From: an uncultured Aeromicrobium sp. | GTDB taxonomy: Bacteria; Actinomycetota; Actinomycetes; Propionibacteriales; Nocardioidaceae | Length of the DNA: 43,659 nt | Assembly: GCA_937873005.1 (NCBI GenBank) | Contig: CALMUY010000243.1 | Location: forward strand, 1 to 43,659 | Direction: 5' to 3' | Shown here: positions 33,209-41,953 of the stretch, piece after piece | Layout of the letters: the number at the start of each line of letters is the position of its first letter | Position numbering within the stretch: position 1 is the stretch's first letter | Notes under the pieces: generated by a model | Databases searched by the model: none | The model's input: only the letters and a program-made list of their open reading frames with translations | Told to the model about the DNA's origin: nothing | Position numbers and translations under genes: made by a program

Positions 33209-34354
33209 ATGACTGAATCGCTCGGCGCAGATTGGGACCCCCGATCAGCCGATGTCCTCGCAGACCAAATCGCGGTGTACGACCAGATGCGCGCAACCTG
33301 CCCGGTCGCCCATGATGCTAACGGTCAGTGGTCGGTCTTCCGGCACGACGACGTCGTTCGGATTCTGAGAGATCACGACGATTTCTCGAACGCAGTGTCG
33401 GTGCACGTTGCGGTGCCGAATGGCATGGACCCACCTCAACACACGGCCTATCGAGCAGTCATTGACCGCTATTACACGCCCGAACGCATGGCTCGGCTCG
33501 AACCTCAATTGCGTGGCATCGCGACCGAGTTGATCGCCGGGCTAGAACGCGGTGCACCGCTTGAGGTGATGTCCGAGCTTGCTGAACCGTTTGCAATGGC
33601 TACGCAGAACGAATTCATGGGCTGGCCGAACGACCTCGCCGCGCCACTCATCGAATGGAACAAGCGCAATCACGCGGCAATCCTGTCGCAAGACCGCGAA
33701 CGAATTTCTGCAGTAGCCCTTGAGTTTGACGGTCATATTCGGGAACAACTCGAGGCGCGAGAAGGCACAGTCATCGACGATGTGACCGCCGAACTCATGC
33801 GTGAAACGGTCAATGGCCGACGACTCACCGACACAGAGATCGTGGCGATCATTCGCAACTGGACCGTCGGTGAACTCGGCACAATGGCGGCAAGTTTTGG
33901 CATTATCGTCGATTTTCTCGCCGAGCACCCCGAAGTGCAGGCCCAACTTCGGGCAAACCCTGACCTCGCAGAACAGGCGAGCGATGAGATACTCCGAATC
34001 CATGCGCCACTCATTTCGAACCGTCGTCGCACCACGCGCACGGTCGTTCTGGGGAACCGGGACATTCCCGCCGACGAGCGGGTTTCGGTCGTGTGGGCTT
34101 CGGCCAATCGCGACGAATCAGTTTTCGGCGACCCGGATGAATTTCGTCTTGACCGTGATCCGGAAGCGAACTTGCTCTACGGCAAGGGCATCCACGCCTG
34201 CCCCGGTGCCCCGTTGGCTCGGTTGGAGTTTCGGGTTTTTCTCGAGGTGTTGCTCGCGCAGACGAGTGCGATACAGCCCGTCCCCGAAGCATCAAAAGTG
34301 CGTGCCGTGTTCCCCGGGTCCGGATGGTCGCAGTTGTCCGTGACTCTGGTCTAG
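33209..34354 (+). CDS. Cytochrome P450
   Basis: The 381-residue protein is a soluble bacterial P450: E260-I-L-R263 as the ExxR pair and LLYGKGIHACPGAPLARLE with heme-ligand Cys331. The I-helix reads T-V-G-E-L-G-T (219-225) in place of the usual A/G-G-x-D/E-T, so the acid-alcohol pair for oxygen activation is displaced. I recall similar T-x-G-E/D-L-G sequences in a subset of bacterial P450s. No ferredoxin or reductase gene is adjacent. Substrate is unknown. ATG 33209 follows CAGGAG. The stop overlaps the convergent mntR gene by 4 bp. Confidence 0.92.
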   Translation: MTESLGADWDPRSADVLADQIAVYDQMRATCPVAHDANGQWSVFRHDDVVRILRDHDDFSNAVSVHVAVPNGMDPPQHTAYRAVIDRYYTPERMARLEPQLRGIATELIAGLERGAPLEVMSELAEPFAMATQNEFMGWPNDLAAPLIEWNKRNHAAILSQDRERISAVALEFDGHIREQLEAREGTVIDDVTAELMRETVNGRRLTDTEIVAIIRNWTVGELGTMAASFGIIVDFLAEHPEVQAQLRANPDLAEQASDEILRIHAPLISNRRRTTRTVVLGNRDIPADERVSVVWASANRDESVFGDPDEFRLDRDPEANLLYGKGIHACPGAPLARLEFRVFLEVLLAQTSAIQPVPEASKVRAVFPGSGWSQLSVTLV

Positions 34355-35055
34355 ATGGCTTCCGTGCTAGATGATTGGCGCGCGACGAATAGCACCGCAC
34401 ATTGATCAGAGTCTAAGACGACGCGTTCACCAGCAACAGTGACATCACGCCTCCACGAATCGTTCGCTTCCTTGGCTTCGTGCACCAACATGTGGGTCTC
34501 GAATGAAATTCCCAACTGTTCGAGTGCGACCAGCATCTCGGGGTCCGAATCGTCAACACGTTCAACACGCACGAGCGATTCTCCGGTCACGTCCACGAGC
34601 CGTTCGGCTTTCGGCAGCACCAGGACGCCGTCCGCGGTTGGAATCGGATCGCCATGTGGGTCGCGAGTTGGATTGCCCAACTTGGAATCGATTCGCGTCA
34701 TAAACTCGTCTGAGACGGCATGTTCAAGCACTTCGGCTTCATCGTGAACTTCGTGTGGCCCATAGCCAAGTTCTTTCGCCAGATACGTTTCGATGAGTCG
34801 ATGCCGTCGCACCATTGCGAGTGCAAGTCGTCGCCCAACCGGGGTCAACTCCACCGCGCGATAGGGGTCATGGACGACGAAACCGTCTTCGGCGAGCCGG
34901 CGCAGCGCACTCGATACCGCTGGCTTGCTCACATTGAGTTTGCCTGAAATCATCGTGGTCGTAACGGGCGATGTAGACCATTCTCCGAGGCCCCAAATCA
35001 CCTTCAGGTAGTTCTGGGCACTTGGCGAAAGATGCGATACTTGGAGCTCGCTCAC
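34351..35055 (-). CDS. mntR: DtxR/MntR family metal-dependent repressor
   Basis: The 234-residue protein has a winged HTH (VTTTMISGKLNVSKPAVSSA, then LTPVGRRLALAMVRRHRLIE), a DtxR dimerisation and metal domain (ETYLAKELGY, HDEAEVLEHAVSD) and a C-terminal SH3-like/FeoA domain. The HRLIE and E-V-H-D-E-A-E-x-L-E-H motifs carry metal ligands in the family. It is the last gene of the importer operon, its GTG overlapping the binding-protein stop as GTGA, so it should repress its own operon when Mn (or Fe) is replete. Confidence 0.88.
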   Translation of the reverse strand: MSELQVSHLSPSAQNYLKVIWGLGEWSTSPVTTTMISGKLNVSKPAVSSALRRLAEDGFVVHDPYRAVELTPVGRRLALAMVRRHRLIETYLAKELGYGPHEVHDEAEVLEHAVSDEFMTRIDSKLGNPTRDPHGDPIPTADGVLVLPKAERLVDVTGESLVRVERVDDSDPEMLVALEQLGISFETHMLVHEAKEANDSWRRDVTVAGERVVLDSDQCAVLFVARQSSSTEAI

Positions 35056-35990
35056 GGTGCTAATACCCGGTGAATCGTGGTGATGTTGTGGTCCAAATAC
35101 TCAAGATACGAGTCGCCCATCTTGCCGGGCTTCCCAATCTCATCAGACATCAGTACGCCGTCGATTTCCACTCCCGTTTCAGTGGCGACCGTCTGCATCG
35201 GTCGCCGATCAACATTCGATTCGACGAACAATCCGGGCACGTCATTTTCTTCGATGAAAGTAACGAGGGACTTGATCTGTTCGGGAGTACCGGTTTCGTC
35301 GGTATCCACCGACCACAAGAATCCTTCCTTCAGTCCGTAGGTCTTGGCCAGATACTGGAACGCCCGCTCGCTTGTTACGAGCACTCGCTGTGATGGTGGG
35401 ATCTCAGCTATCAGTGCGGAGTACTTTTCATCCATTGCTTTGAGTTTGGTGATGTAGTCGGCAGCACGGGCTTCGTACTCATCGGCATTGTGGGGATCTT
35501 TCTGAATGAACGCATCGCGGATCGTGGTTGCCATGACGATGCCTGCGTTCGGGTCTGGAAACGCATGCGGATTGACTTCCGTCCGACCTTTGCTGTCGGT
35601 GATATGCAGCGGCTTCACTTCACTCGCAACCTCGACTAGGTTGCTCTTTCCTTGCCCGACAACCTTGGTGAGTTTGATTAACCAGCCGTGTTCCCCACCT
35701 TCGAGATTCAGGCCGTTGTAGAGCAGGAGATCAGCATCAGCGGCTGCTCTGATGTCGGCGGGCCGCGGTTCGTAGTCGTGCGGATGTACGCCGACTGGGA
35801 CGAGATTGTGCACGTCAACGTCCGACCCACCGATCACGGTGGCCATATCCGATAGGAGCGAGAACGAGGTGACAACCTTGAGCGGCGTTTGGGCATCACG
35901 CCGTTCGCCGCTGGCCGCACCGGCGCCGCATGCGGACAGCATTAGGAGTGCACAAGTTGTGATCAGCATGGCTTTGAGTGCCTGGCGCAT
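35052..35990 (-). CDS. Metal ABC transporter substrate-binding lipoprotein, Mn/Fe type
   Basis: The 312-residue cluster A-I binding protein has a lipoprotein signal with lipobox L18-S-A-C21. Likely ligands are His71 (HPHDYEP), His142 (NPHAFPD), Glu208 (TSERAF) and Asp283 (MSDEIG). A Glu in third place, as in PsaA/MntC/SitA, marks Mn or Fe binders, whereas ZnuA-type proteins have His there and a His-rich loop, which is missing. ATG 35990 follows AAGGTGAAGG; the longer frame to 36077 lies inside the permease gene. It feeds the adjacent permease and ATPase. Confidence 0.9.
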   Translation of the reverse strand: MRQALKAMLITTCALLMLSACGAGAASGERRDAQTPLKVVTSFSLLSDMATVIGGSDVDVHNLVPVGVHPHDYEPRPADIRAAADADLLLYNGLNLEGGEHGWLIKLTKVVGQGKSNLVEVASEVKPLHITDSKGRTEVNPHAFPDPNAGIVMATTIRDAFIQKDPHNADEYEARAADYITKLKAMDEKYSALIAEIPPSQRVLVTSERAFQYLAKTYGLKEGFLWSVDTDETGTPEQIKSLVTFIEENDVPGLFVESNVDRRPMQTVATETGVEIDGVLMSDEIGKPGKMGDSYLEYLDHNITTIHRVLAP

Positions 35991-35994
35991 ACCT

Positions 35995-36882
35995 TCACCT
36001 TTCATCCGTTGTGAGTCGTTGCTCGCTTTGTGCAGCCACCGTGCGTCTCCTCGTGATCCGTTGTGCGATGAGTCCACGTTGTGGCGCGAAGAAAAAAGCG
36101 ATCAGAAAAGCGGCCGCGGCCGAGAGAACAATGACGGCCCCCGACGACGCGTTGTACTCGAAACTGAAATATAAGCCAGAGATGGCTGAAAGCGCGCCGA
36201 TCGTGCTCGCGAGCAGAATCATGACTGACAAGCGGTTCGTCAGTAGGTGTGCTGTGGCCGCTGGTGTGATGAGTAAGGCCACAACCAGAATCACTCCGAC
36301 GGCCTGCAAGGCGGTGACCGTGACGACCGTGAGCACCACCATCAAGGCGTAATGAATGGTTCGAACGTTGAGTCCGTACGTTTGGGCCATCGTCGGATCA
36401 AACGTTGAGACGAGGAGTTCCTTGTAGAACAACAGGAGCAAGGCCACGACACTTACCGTGATGACGACAGTCAGCATCATGTCGGATTCTGCGACGGCAA
36501 GAACGTTGCCGAACAGTATTTGTGACAGGTCTACGGCAGTCTGCGCTTGTGCGATCAGGATGACGCCGAGGGCAAGAAACGCCGACAGCACAATGCCGAT
36601 GGAGGAGTCCGATTTGATTCGGCTGTTTTGACTGATGGCACCGATGCTGAGTGACGCAATGATGCCGAACACAAGCGCCCCAAAGAAGGTACTGACGCCC
36701 AACAGATAGGAAACCGCAACTCCGGGAAGAACCGCGTGTGCGATGGCGTCACCCATCAAGGCGAGTCCGCGTAAGACGATGAACGTGCCGACGATTCCGC
36801 ATACAACGCCGACAAGAATTGCCGTAATGAGCGCACGCTGCAGAAACTCGTATTGTGCAACATCGTTAATGAAGTCAAGCAT
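35995..36882 (-). CDS. Metal ABC transporter permease (ZnuB/MntB family)
   Basis: The 295-residue protein has eight or nine helices and ABC-3 family motifs: FLQRALITAILVGVVCGIVG, GLALMGDAIAHAVLPGVAVS, and ALQAVGVILVVALLITPAATA. It forms the membrane channel for the metal importer. ATG 36882 has GGAG six bases upstream and overlaps the ATPase stop by 8 bp; 36900 is also possible. The binding-protein start is 4 bp after its stop. Confidence 0.92.
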   Translation of the reverse strand: MLDFINDVAQYEFLQRALITAILVGVVCGIVGTFIVLRGLALMGDAIAHAVLPGVAVSYLLGVSTFFGALVFGIIASLSIGAISQNSRIKSDSSIGIVLSAFLALGVILIAQAQTAVDLSQILFGNVLAVAESDMMLTVVITVSVVALLLLFYKELLVSTFDPTMAQTYGLNVRTIHYALMVVLTVVTVTALQAVGVILVVALLITPAATAHLLTNRLSVMILLASTIGALSAISGLYFSFEYNASSGAVIVLSAAAAFLIAFFFAPQRGLIAQRITRRRTVAAQSEQRLTTDER

Positions 36883-37657
36883 CCACCGCTCCAGTCCCAA
36901 AAGCCGGTTCGAGGCCCGCTCCCAAGCGCCCGATTCCGTAGGTAGAGGCGAGTTGGGCCTGTGTAAGTAAGTCTCGGGGGGAGCCCGCTGCAGTCACCGT
37001 CTTGTTGACGAGCAGGACGTGGTCGAAAAGGTCATTTGCTGCTACGACGTCATGGTGCACCATGAGAATGGTGGCTCCCTCGGCCTTGAGCCCGATCAAA
37101 ACGGTGCAGATTGTTTCCTGGCTGACCGCATCGATGCCAGTCAACGGTTCATCGAGAAAGATGTAGTCGGCCCTTTGCGCGAGAGCCCGCGCAATGAAAA
37201 TGCGTTGCTGTTGGCCACCAGATAGTTCCCCGATGTGCCGATCAGCCAGATCTGCGGCCCCGACCATGCGCAGACATTCGCGCGCCCACTCTCGATCCGC
37301 CTTTTTCGCTCGGCGGACCAAGCCCAGTTTCGGATAGGTGCCAGCTAGTACCGTGTCGAGCACGTTGATAGGAAATGTCCAGTCAATGTCTTTGCGTTGG
37401 GGGATGTACGCGATGCTCGATCGTGTCTGTTTGAGTGTCTTACCACCGAAATCAACGCTTCCACTGTCGACTTTGACCATACCCACGAGAGCCTTGATCA
37501 ACGTGGATTTACCGGCGCCATTTGGTCCGAGCACTCCGGTGATCGTGCCGGATTCGAGCGCAAAAGTGGCGTTCGAAAGCGCTGGTTGTCCCGCATATGA
37601 AACCGCTAGGCCCTCAACCGTGAGCGCGTTCGAATTTCCCTCACCGATCGAGGTCAC
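36875..37657 (-). CDS. Metal ABC transporter ATP-binding protein
   Basis: The 260-residue ATPase has Walker A GPNGAGKST, the signature LSGGQQQRI, Walker B YIFLDEP and switch HH (MVHHD). The order ATPase-permease-binding protein-mntR matches Mn importer operons. The GTG 37657 start lacks a clear ribosome binding site, and the promoter with its likely operator is 40-70 bp upstream. Confidence 0.92.
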   Translation of the reverse strand: MTSIGEGNSNALTVEGLAVSYAGQPALSNATFALESGTITGVLGPNGAGKSTLIKALVGMVKVDSGSVDFGGKTLKQTRSSIAYIPQRKDIDWTFPINVLDTVLAGTYPKLGLVRRAKKADREWARECLRMVGAADLADRHIGELSGGQQQRIFIARALAQRADYIFLDEPLTGIDAVSQETICTVLIGLKAEGATILMVHHDVVAANDLFDHVLLVNKTVTAAGSPRDLLTQAQLASTYGIGRLGAGLEPAFGTGAVDA

Positions 37658-37696
37658 GATGTAGGGCCGCCCGTGTGTACATGTCGCATGCCCCGA

Positions 37697-37726
37697 ACTA
37701 TATCGAATTGTTAACCGAGATTAACA
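37697..37726 (-). promoter_or_regulatory. Promoter and putative MntR/DtxR-type operator of the metal importer
   Basis: On the minus strand TTAATC (37724-37719) and TATAGT (37702-37697) form a -35/-10 pair 16 bp apart. TGTTAA-ccgaga-TTAACA (37709-37726), an inverted repeat, covers the -35 and spacer. An AT-rich palindrome in this position suits repression by the operon's own metal regulator. Confidence 0.55.
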
Positions 37727-37888
37727 TTCCGTATTGCTGGGGCCTCGGGAACTAGGCGAGCCAAAACTCGTGCGCCGCTTCGAGGGAGTCGCTCGTGGAT
37801 CCACGGAAATATCTCGGGCCCGGGCGTGCTGCTGTAGCCGCTGAAGTTCACGGTTGTGCATGCTCATCGGCACATCGAGGTAATCCAC
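37721..37888 (-). CDS. Small basic hypothetical protein
   Basis: A 55-residue ORF starts at GTG 37888, five bases after the DUF2130 stop, reading V-D-Y-L-D-V-P-M-S-M-H-N-R-E-L-Q-R-L-Q-Q and ending in a Ser/Arg-rich tail. The first half looks helical and coding, but the last codons overlap the importer's -35 and operator. It is either a short gene translated with DUF2130 or non-coding leader. No family is recognised. Confidence 0.35.
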   Translation of the reverse strand: MDYLDVPMSMHNRELQRLQQHARARDISVDPRATPSKRRTSFGSPSSRGPSNTEC

Positions 37889-37893
37889 AGTTT

Positions 37894-39096
37894 TTACTCG
37901 CCTGACTCCAACTCGGCTTTCTGCGGGAGCTCGGCGAACTTCGCGGCCATAGTCGGATTGTTCTTCGTCAATTTCTTGATTGTGACGTCTTGAGCCTTGT
38001 CATTGGCTAGGCGTAAGTTGCGGCCGGATTTCTCGAGGTATTCCTTCACCTTGTTGAGTCGATCGATTGCTTTATCGATTTCGTCAATCGCTGAGTTGAA
38101 CTGGCCCGACGCCAGTTCGTAGTTTCTCGCAAATCCGGTCTTGAACGTGGTGAGTTGTTCTTCGAACTGAGTGATGTCAATGTTCTGTTGCTTCACGTGT
38201 TCGAGTTCTGCCTTGACGCTGATGGTTTCAAGCGAGGCGTTCCGCAGCAGGCCGATAACGGCTAGGAAAAATTGAGGACGCACCACGAACATCTTCGGGT
38301 ACTCGTGCGAAACATCGGTGATGCCCGTATACAGCTCGGACTCTTCTTCGAGCATGGAAACTAGCACCGCATATTCACAGTTCTTTTCGCGCCTGTCTTT
38401 ATCGAGTTTGGCGAAAAAATCGGAGTTCTTCTTGCGGTTGGTGGACGTATCTGCTTCGTTCTTCATCTCGAACATGATCGAGATGTACTCGATGCCTTCG
38501 TCACTGAAGTCACGGAAGACAAAGTCACCTTTTGTGCCTCCGGAGGCGTCATTGTCTTTGCCGAACTCGGCGTTCGGAAACGCCATGGCGCGCACTCGTG
38601 TGAATTCCGTTTCGCAATGCTGTTCGAGTGATTCACCCAAGAGTTTGACCGACTGCTTGCGTTTGAAGTCTCGATATTGTTCGACTTGGTCCTGCAAGAG
38701 TGCGATTTCTTTAGCGTGTGCCTCTTTCACAAGAGACTCGCTCGCCTGACGCTGCGCATCTTGAATGGCGAGTTTGCTCTGAGCTTGTTCGAGTTCGGTA
38801 CGAATCGAAGTGACGGCAGTATCGACGGCGAGTTGTTGCGCGAGTCCCGACTTGTCGAGTTCGGCCTGGAGTCGCACAATCTCGGCGTCTTTTGCTTGCG
38901 CGGCCTGCTGGGACTGTTGGGCGACCTTCGACTCGGCGAGTTCGATCTCAATCTTCTTCGTCTTGTCGGCTTCGGCCAAGCGCTCGTGGAGTTGCGCTTC
39001 AAAGTCTCGATCGCGCACTTGCTTGAGGATGTCGGCATATCCTGCTTCGTCGATCGTGAATGCTTTGCCGCAATGCGGACATTGGATCTCATGCAT
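37894..39096 (-). CDS. DUF2130 domain protein with zinc ribbon and coiled coil
   Basis: The 400-residue protein begins [16 protein letters not shown] (a two-Cys zinc-knuckle start), continues as a long coiled coil rich in Glu, Gln, Lys and Ala (about 20-170), then a DUF2130 domain with [18 protein letters not shown], and [10 protein letters not shown]. The D-F-V...E-M-K-N-E pattern resembles a PD-(D/E)XK nuclease core (Asp and Glu-x-Lys), so a DNA-acting role is plausible but unproven. ATG 39096 follows GGAGG by eight bases. The MarR-family gene upstream is in the same orientation, 62 bp away. Confidence 0.82.
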   Translation of the reverse strand: MHEIQCPHCGKAFTIDEAGYADILKQVRDRDFEAQLHERLAEADKTKKIEIELAESKVAQQSQQAAQAKDAEIVRLQAELDKSGLAQQLAVDTAVTSIRTELEQAQSKLAIQDAQRQASESLVKEAHAKEIALLQDQVEQYRDFKRKQSVKLLGESLEQHCETEFTRVRAMAFPNAEFGKDNDASGGTKGDFVFRDFSDEGIEYISIMFEMKNEADTSTNRKKNSDFFAKLDKDRREKNCEYAVLVSMLEEESELYTGITDVSHEYPKMFVVRPQFFLAVIGLLRNASLETISVKAELEHVKQQNIDITQFEEQLTTFKTGFARNYELASGQFNSAIDEIDKAIDRLNKVKEYLEKSGRNLRLANDKAQDVTIKKLTKNNPTMAAKFAELPQKAELESGE

Positions 39097-39158
39097 CGGT
39101 CTGGCCTCCGGCAAAGTGGTGGTGTGCGTGGCTGTGCCCTCACGGTACTCGATTTAAC

Positions 39159-39602
39159 TTAGGTTGCGGTGAGTCTTTCCCTCAGCGTGTGCAGCATCGT
39201 GCGAAGTTGACTGAACTCCTCGTCATCCAGACCCGTGAGCGCTTCCACTTCCGCTCTCACCTTGCCAGTTTTACCTTCGAGTTCCTTACCCGCTTCGGTG
39301 ACAAAGACGAACACGAGTCGTTCATCATCGGGGGATCGCTCTTTTCTGATCAAGCCTTCTGAGTGCAGCTTCTTGAGTACGGGCGAGAGCGTGCCGGAGT
39401 CGAGGTCGAGCGCTTGCCCCAGTTCTTTAACTGTGCTTCCGTCGTTTTCCCAAATGGCAAGCAGGGTGAGGTACTGGGTGTAGGTCAAACCGAGTGCGGC
39501 AAGGCGTTCGGTGTAGGCGCCCACAACAGCACGTGACGTTGCATGGAGTGCGAAACACAATTGATCAGTGACGCGCGCGTGTTCACTGTCTTTTCTCGTC
39601 AT
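39159..39602 (-). CDS. ohrR: MarR family regulator, OhrR type
   Basis: The 147-residue protein aligns with organic-hydroperoxide repressors: DQLCFALHATSRA with the peroxide-reactive Cys16, LGLTYTQYLTLLAIWE, LDLDSGTLSPVLKKLHSEGL as recognition helix, and SPDDERLVFVFVTEAG for the wing. It appears to be the one-cysteine class. OhrR normally represses ohr, a peroxidase gene next to it; here the divergent gene is a short orphan. ATG 39602 follows GGCAGG. The divergent region carries AATTGT repeats like OhrR boxes. Confidence 0.88.
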   Translation of the reverse strand: MTRKDSEHARVTDQLCFALHATSRAVVGAYTERLAALGLTYTQYLTLLAIWENDGSTVKELGQALDLDSGTLSPVLKKLHSEGLIRKERSPDDERLVFVFVTEAGKELEGKTGKVRAEVEALTGLDDEEFSQLRTMLHTLRERLTAT

Positions 39603-39645
39603 CGTGCCTGCCTTTCTTTGCATCAAACGCGACTCGTACTATGCT

Positions 39646-39668
39646 TTAATTGTACACAACTTAATTGT
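39646..39668. promoter_or_regulatory. Putative OhrR operator
   Basis: TTAATTGT occurs at 39646-39653 and 39661-39668, with ACACAAC between, in the divergent promoter of ohrR and the orphan gene. The TTGT-ac-ACAA core and AT-rich flanks resemble the TACAATT/AATTGTA half-sites of OhrR operators. Confidence 0.5.
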
Positions 39669-39697
39669 GGGCAATGTATATTGAACGGAGAAGCAAC

Positions 39698-39925
39698 ATG
39701 ACTGACCAATGGCTAACCTCACTTATCACCGAAACCCCACAGGATGGATTCGCGCTCGCCGTGACCTTGTCGCGCCGCGGAGTGAAGACAACCCAACCAG
39801 ATGTTGACGTTCTCAAGAAACTCCGTCCGGTATACGCCGAAGACGCCGATAGCCTGACCGCCGCTTCACAAGTAATCGCGATTAATTTTCAGACCGTGGC
39901 GGCAGCAAACAACTATTGGCGCTGA
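39698..39925 (+). CDS. Orphan 75-residue protein divergent from ohrR
   Basis: The protein reads MTDQWLTSLITETPQDGFAL at its start and ends in VIAINFQTVAAANNYWR. It has no Cys, signal peptide or membrane helix, and I recognise no family. It is not Ohr, which is about 140 residues with two catalytic cysteines. A good ribosome binding site (CGGAGAAG) and the shared OhrR-like operator support expression under peroxide control. It could be a small partner protein or a degenerate remnant. Confidence 0.6.
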   Translation: MTDQWLTSLITETPQDGFALAVTLSRRGVKTTQPDVDVLKKLRPVYAEDADSLTAASQVIAINFQTVAAANNYWR

Positions 39926-39939
39926 TCAACACGCTTGGT

Positions 39940-41184
39940 TCACTCGACGCTAGGTTCGCTGGGGTCAGTGACGACCTCATCGTCAGGGAAGTCCTCGTCA
40001 AACTCGTCGCTTTCGCGCAAAAGGATGGCGGCCAAACCCGTGGTGATCGGGACAGCTGCGATCAGACCAATTGTTCCGATCACGCTGCGAACGATTTCCT
40101 GTGAGATGAACTGAGTCGTCACGACCGCGGCAAACGAATCATTACCAGCCACCACGAGAATCAGCACTGGCAGCGAGGCGCCGGCGTAGGCCAGAACGAT
40201 CGTGTTGACGACGGAGGCAATGTGCGAATGCCCCACCCGGCTACCCGCACGGAACAACTCGCCGACCGTCGCATCTGGATTCGCATGCGCCAACTCGCGC
40301 ACGGTAACCGCTTGGGTGACCGTGACGTCATCGAGCACACCAAGGGTGCCGATCACGATGCTGGCGAGCAAGAGCCCGCGCATGTCGACCGCGAACGTGC
40401 TCTCAAGAGACATCGAAATGTCATCTGTCACGCCCGAGAGGTGCAGGACTTTCACCGAGAGCCACGACAAGAACCCGGTGAGAATGAAACTCGCGAGCGT
40501 CCCCACGAAGGCTACCGTCGTCGCCAACGAGAACCCGTGAGTCAGATACAGGACGGTCACCATGATGGCCGACGACGCCACAATGGCAATCAACACGGGC
40601 GATGCGCCACCCAGAATTGCCGGCACAACAAAGAACAGCAAGATCCCGAACGTGACAGCTAGGCCGATCAGCGAGGTAACCCCTCGCCACCTCGCGAACA
40701 TGATCAAGGCGATCACGAACGCGATCAAAAGTACCCATAAGCCCTGCGAACGCTGATGATCAACGATGGCGAACATTTCGCCTTCGGGAACTTCCATGCT
40801 GGCAACCACGACTTTGTCGCCAACCGAAATCTTGGGTGCTCCTAGCCCACCTGGCAAGTCAGTTTCGACCCTATCGCCGTCAGACAACTCGACGGTAACA
40901 ACGCCACAATGTTCGGTGTTATCGAAGGAGTCAGCCGGGCACTCGGTCTTCTTGATATCAACGACGCTGCCCTTGAGCTCCGTCACCGGCATTTGATTGT
41001 CGCCACGGAAGTCACCGCTCGGCCACAACCAAATCATTGCGACGAGAGTAGCTATCGCAATAGGGATAATCGTCGCGAGCGCAATGAGCCGGAGTCGCTT
41101 TGGTTCAGGAGCCAAGAACTTGCGACCGGGGCCTCCATGAGCGTGATGGTCATGCGAAGTGGCTCCACCTTCATTGATATCCAC
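39940..41184 (-). CDS. YibE/F family membrane protein
   Basis: The 414-residue protein has a His-rich cytoplasmic start (SHDHHAHGG), one helix, a beta-rich soluble insert (about 65-130; KGSVVDIKKTECP, GDRVETDLPGG) and then about seven helices with GVLDDVTVTQAVTVRELAHA and GRVGHSHIASVVNTIVLAYAG split by a short loop. These are the YibE/YibF hallmarks; the two lactococcal-type halves are fused here. The family is suspected of transport but has no proven substrate. GTG 41184 follows AGGGGA. Confidence 0.85.
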   Translation of the reverse strand: MDINEGGATSHDHHAHGGPGRKFLAPEPKRLRLIALATIIPIAIATLVAMIWLWPSGDFRGDNQMPVTELKGSVVDIKKTECPADSFDNTEHCGVVTVELSDGDRVETDLPGGLGAPKISVGDKVVVASMEVPEGEMFAIVDHQRSQGLWVLLIAFVIALIMFARWRGVTSLIGLAVTFGILLFFVVPAILGGASPVLIAIVASSAIMVTVLYLTHGFSLATTVAFVGTLASFILTGFLSWLSVKVLHLSGVTDDISMSLESTFAVDMRGLLLASIVIGTLGVLDDVTVTQAVTVRELAHANPDATVGELFRAGSRVGHSHIASVVNTIVLAYAGASLPVLILVVAGNDSFAAVVTTQFISQEIVRSVIGTIGLIAAVPITTGLAAILLRESDEFDEDFPDDEVVTDPSEPSVE

Positions 41185-41300
41185 GATTCACGTCCCCTGG
41201 GTGACCGACACTATTTGCCAATTCTGACACGAGCGCACGGCACTTTCGGCGCTCGTGTCGCCAAACGAGACCTGCCGGGCTACATTCGTGTCAGCACACG

Positions 41301-41867
41301 TTAGTGTTTGCCCGCGATTCGATCGATCCAAGCCAAGCCCATCGCCGATGCGATAAACGCCATGTGGATGATTGTTTGCCACTTCAGCACTTCGGGATCG
41401 AGATTCGGCGCCTCAATGAACGACTTGAGGAGGTGAATTGAGGAAATGCCAATAATCGACATCGCGAGCTTGACTTTGAGAATGTTGGGGTTAACCGAGC
41501 TCAACCATTCCGGTTCGTCTGGATGGCCCCGCATGTTGATGCGTGACACGAACGTTTCGTATCCACCGATGATCACCATGATGAGCAAGTTCGCAATCAT
41601 GACAACGTCGACCAGACCGAGAACGATCAACATGATGTCGAGTTCTCCGAGGTGCCCGAAGTCTTGAATGAGGTGGAGGAGTTCCTTCCAGAACAACGCA
41701 ACGTAGACCGCTTGCGCCACTATCAAACCTAAATACAGCGGCGCCTGCAGCCAACGGCTAACAAAGATTGTCGAACCAACGAACTGAGTCAAAGGGTTCC
41801 GGTCGGCCGGTGACACTGTTCGATTCTGGTTGACAGGAATGTCACTGGGATTGGGTTGCTCGCCCAC
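41301..41867 (-). CDS. UPF0114/YqhA family membrane protein
   Basis: The 188-residue protein has four membrane helices and the family signatures FVSRWLQAPLYLGLI, DIMLIVLGLVDVVMIANLLI, GGYETFVSRI and LKVKLAMSIIGISSIHLLKSF. It acts in the inner membrane; the function is unknown. GTG 41867 was chosen because GAGG lies five bases upstream and TAAGAT (41918-41913) suits a -10 with a 40-base leader; a TTG at 41897 is the alternative. It probably belongs to a separate unit from YibE/F. Confidence 0.85.
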   Translation of the reverse strand: MGEQPNPSDIPVNQNRTVSPADRNPLTQFVGSTIFVSRWLQAPLYLGLIVAQAVYVALFWKELLHLIQDFGHLGELDIMLIVLGLVDVVMIANLLIMVIIGGYETFVSRINMRGHPDEPEWLSSVNPNILKVKLAMSIIGISSIHLLKSFIEAPNLDPEVLKWQTIIHMAFIASAMGLAWIDRIAGKH

Positions 41868-41953
41868 GATGCCTCGTTTCTCTCGCGACGCTCCCAATTG
41901 AGGGCCGTCAAAATCTTACTGAACCGGGTGAAAAGTCGCGTCGTATCGACGTT

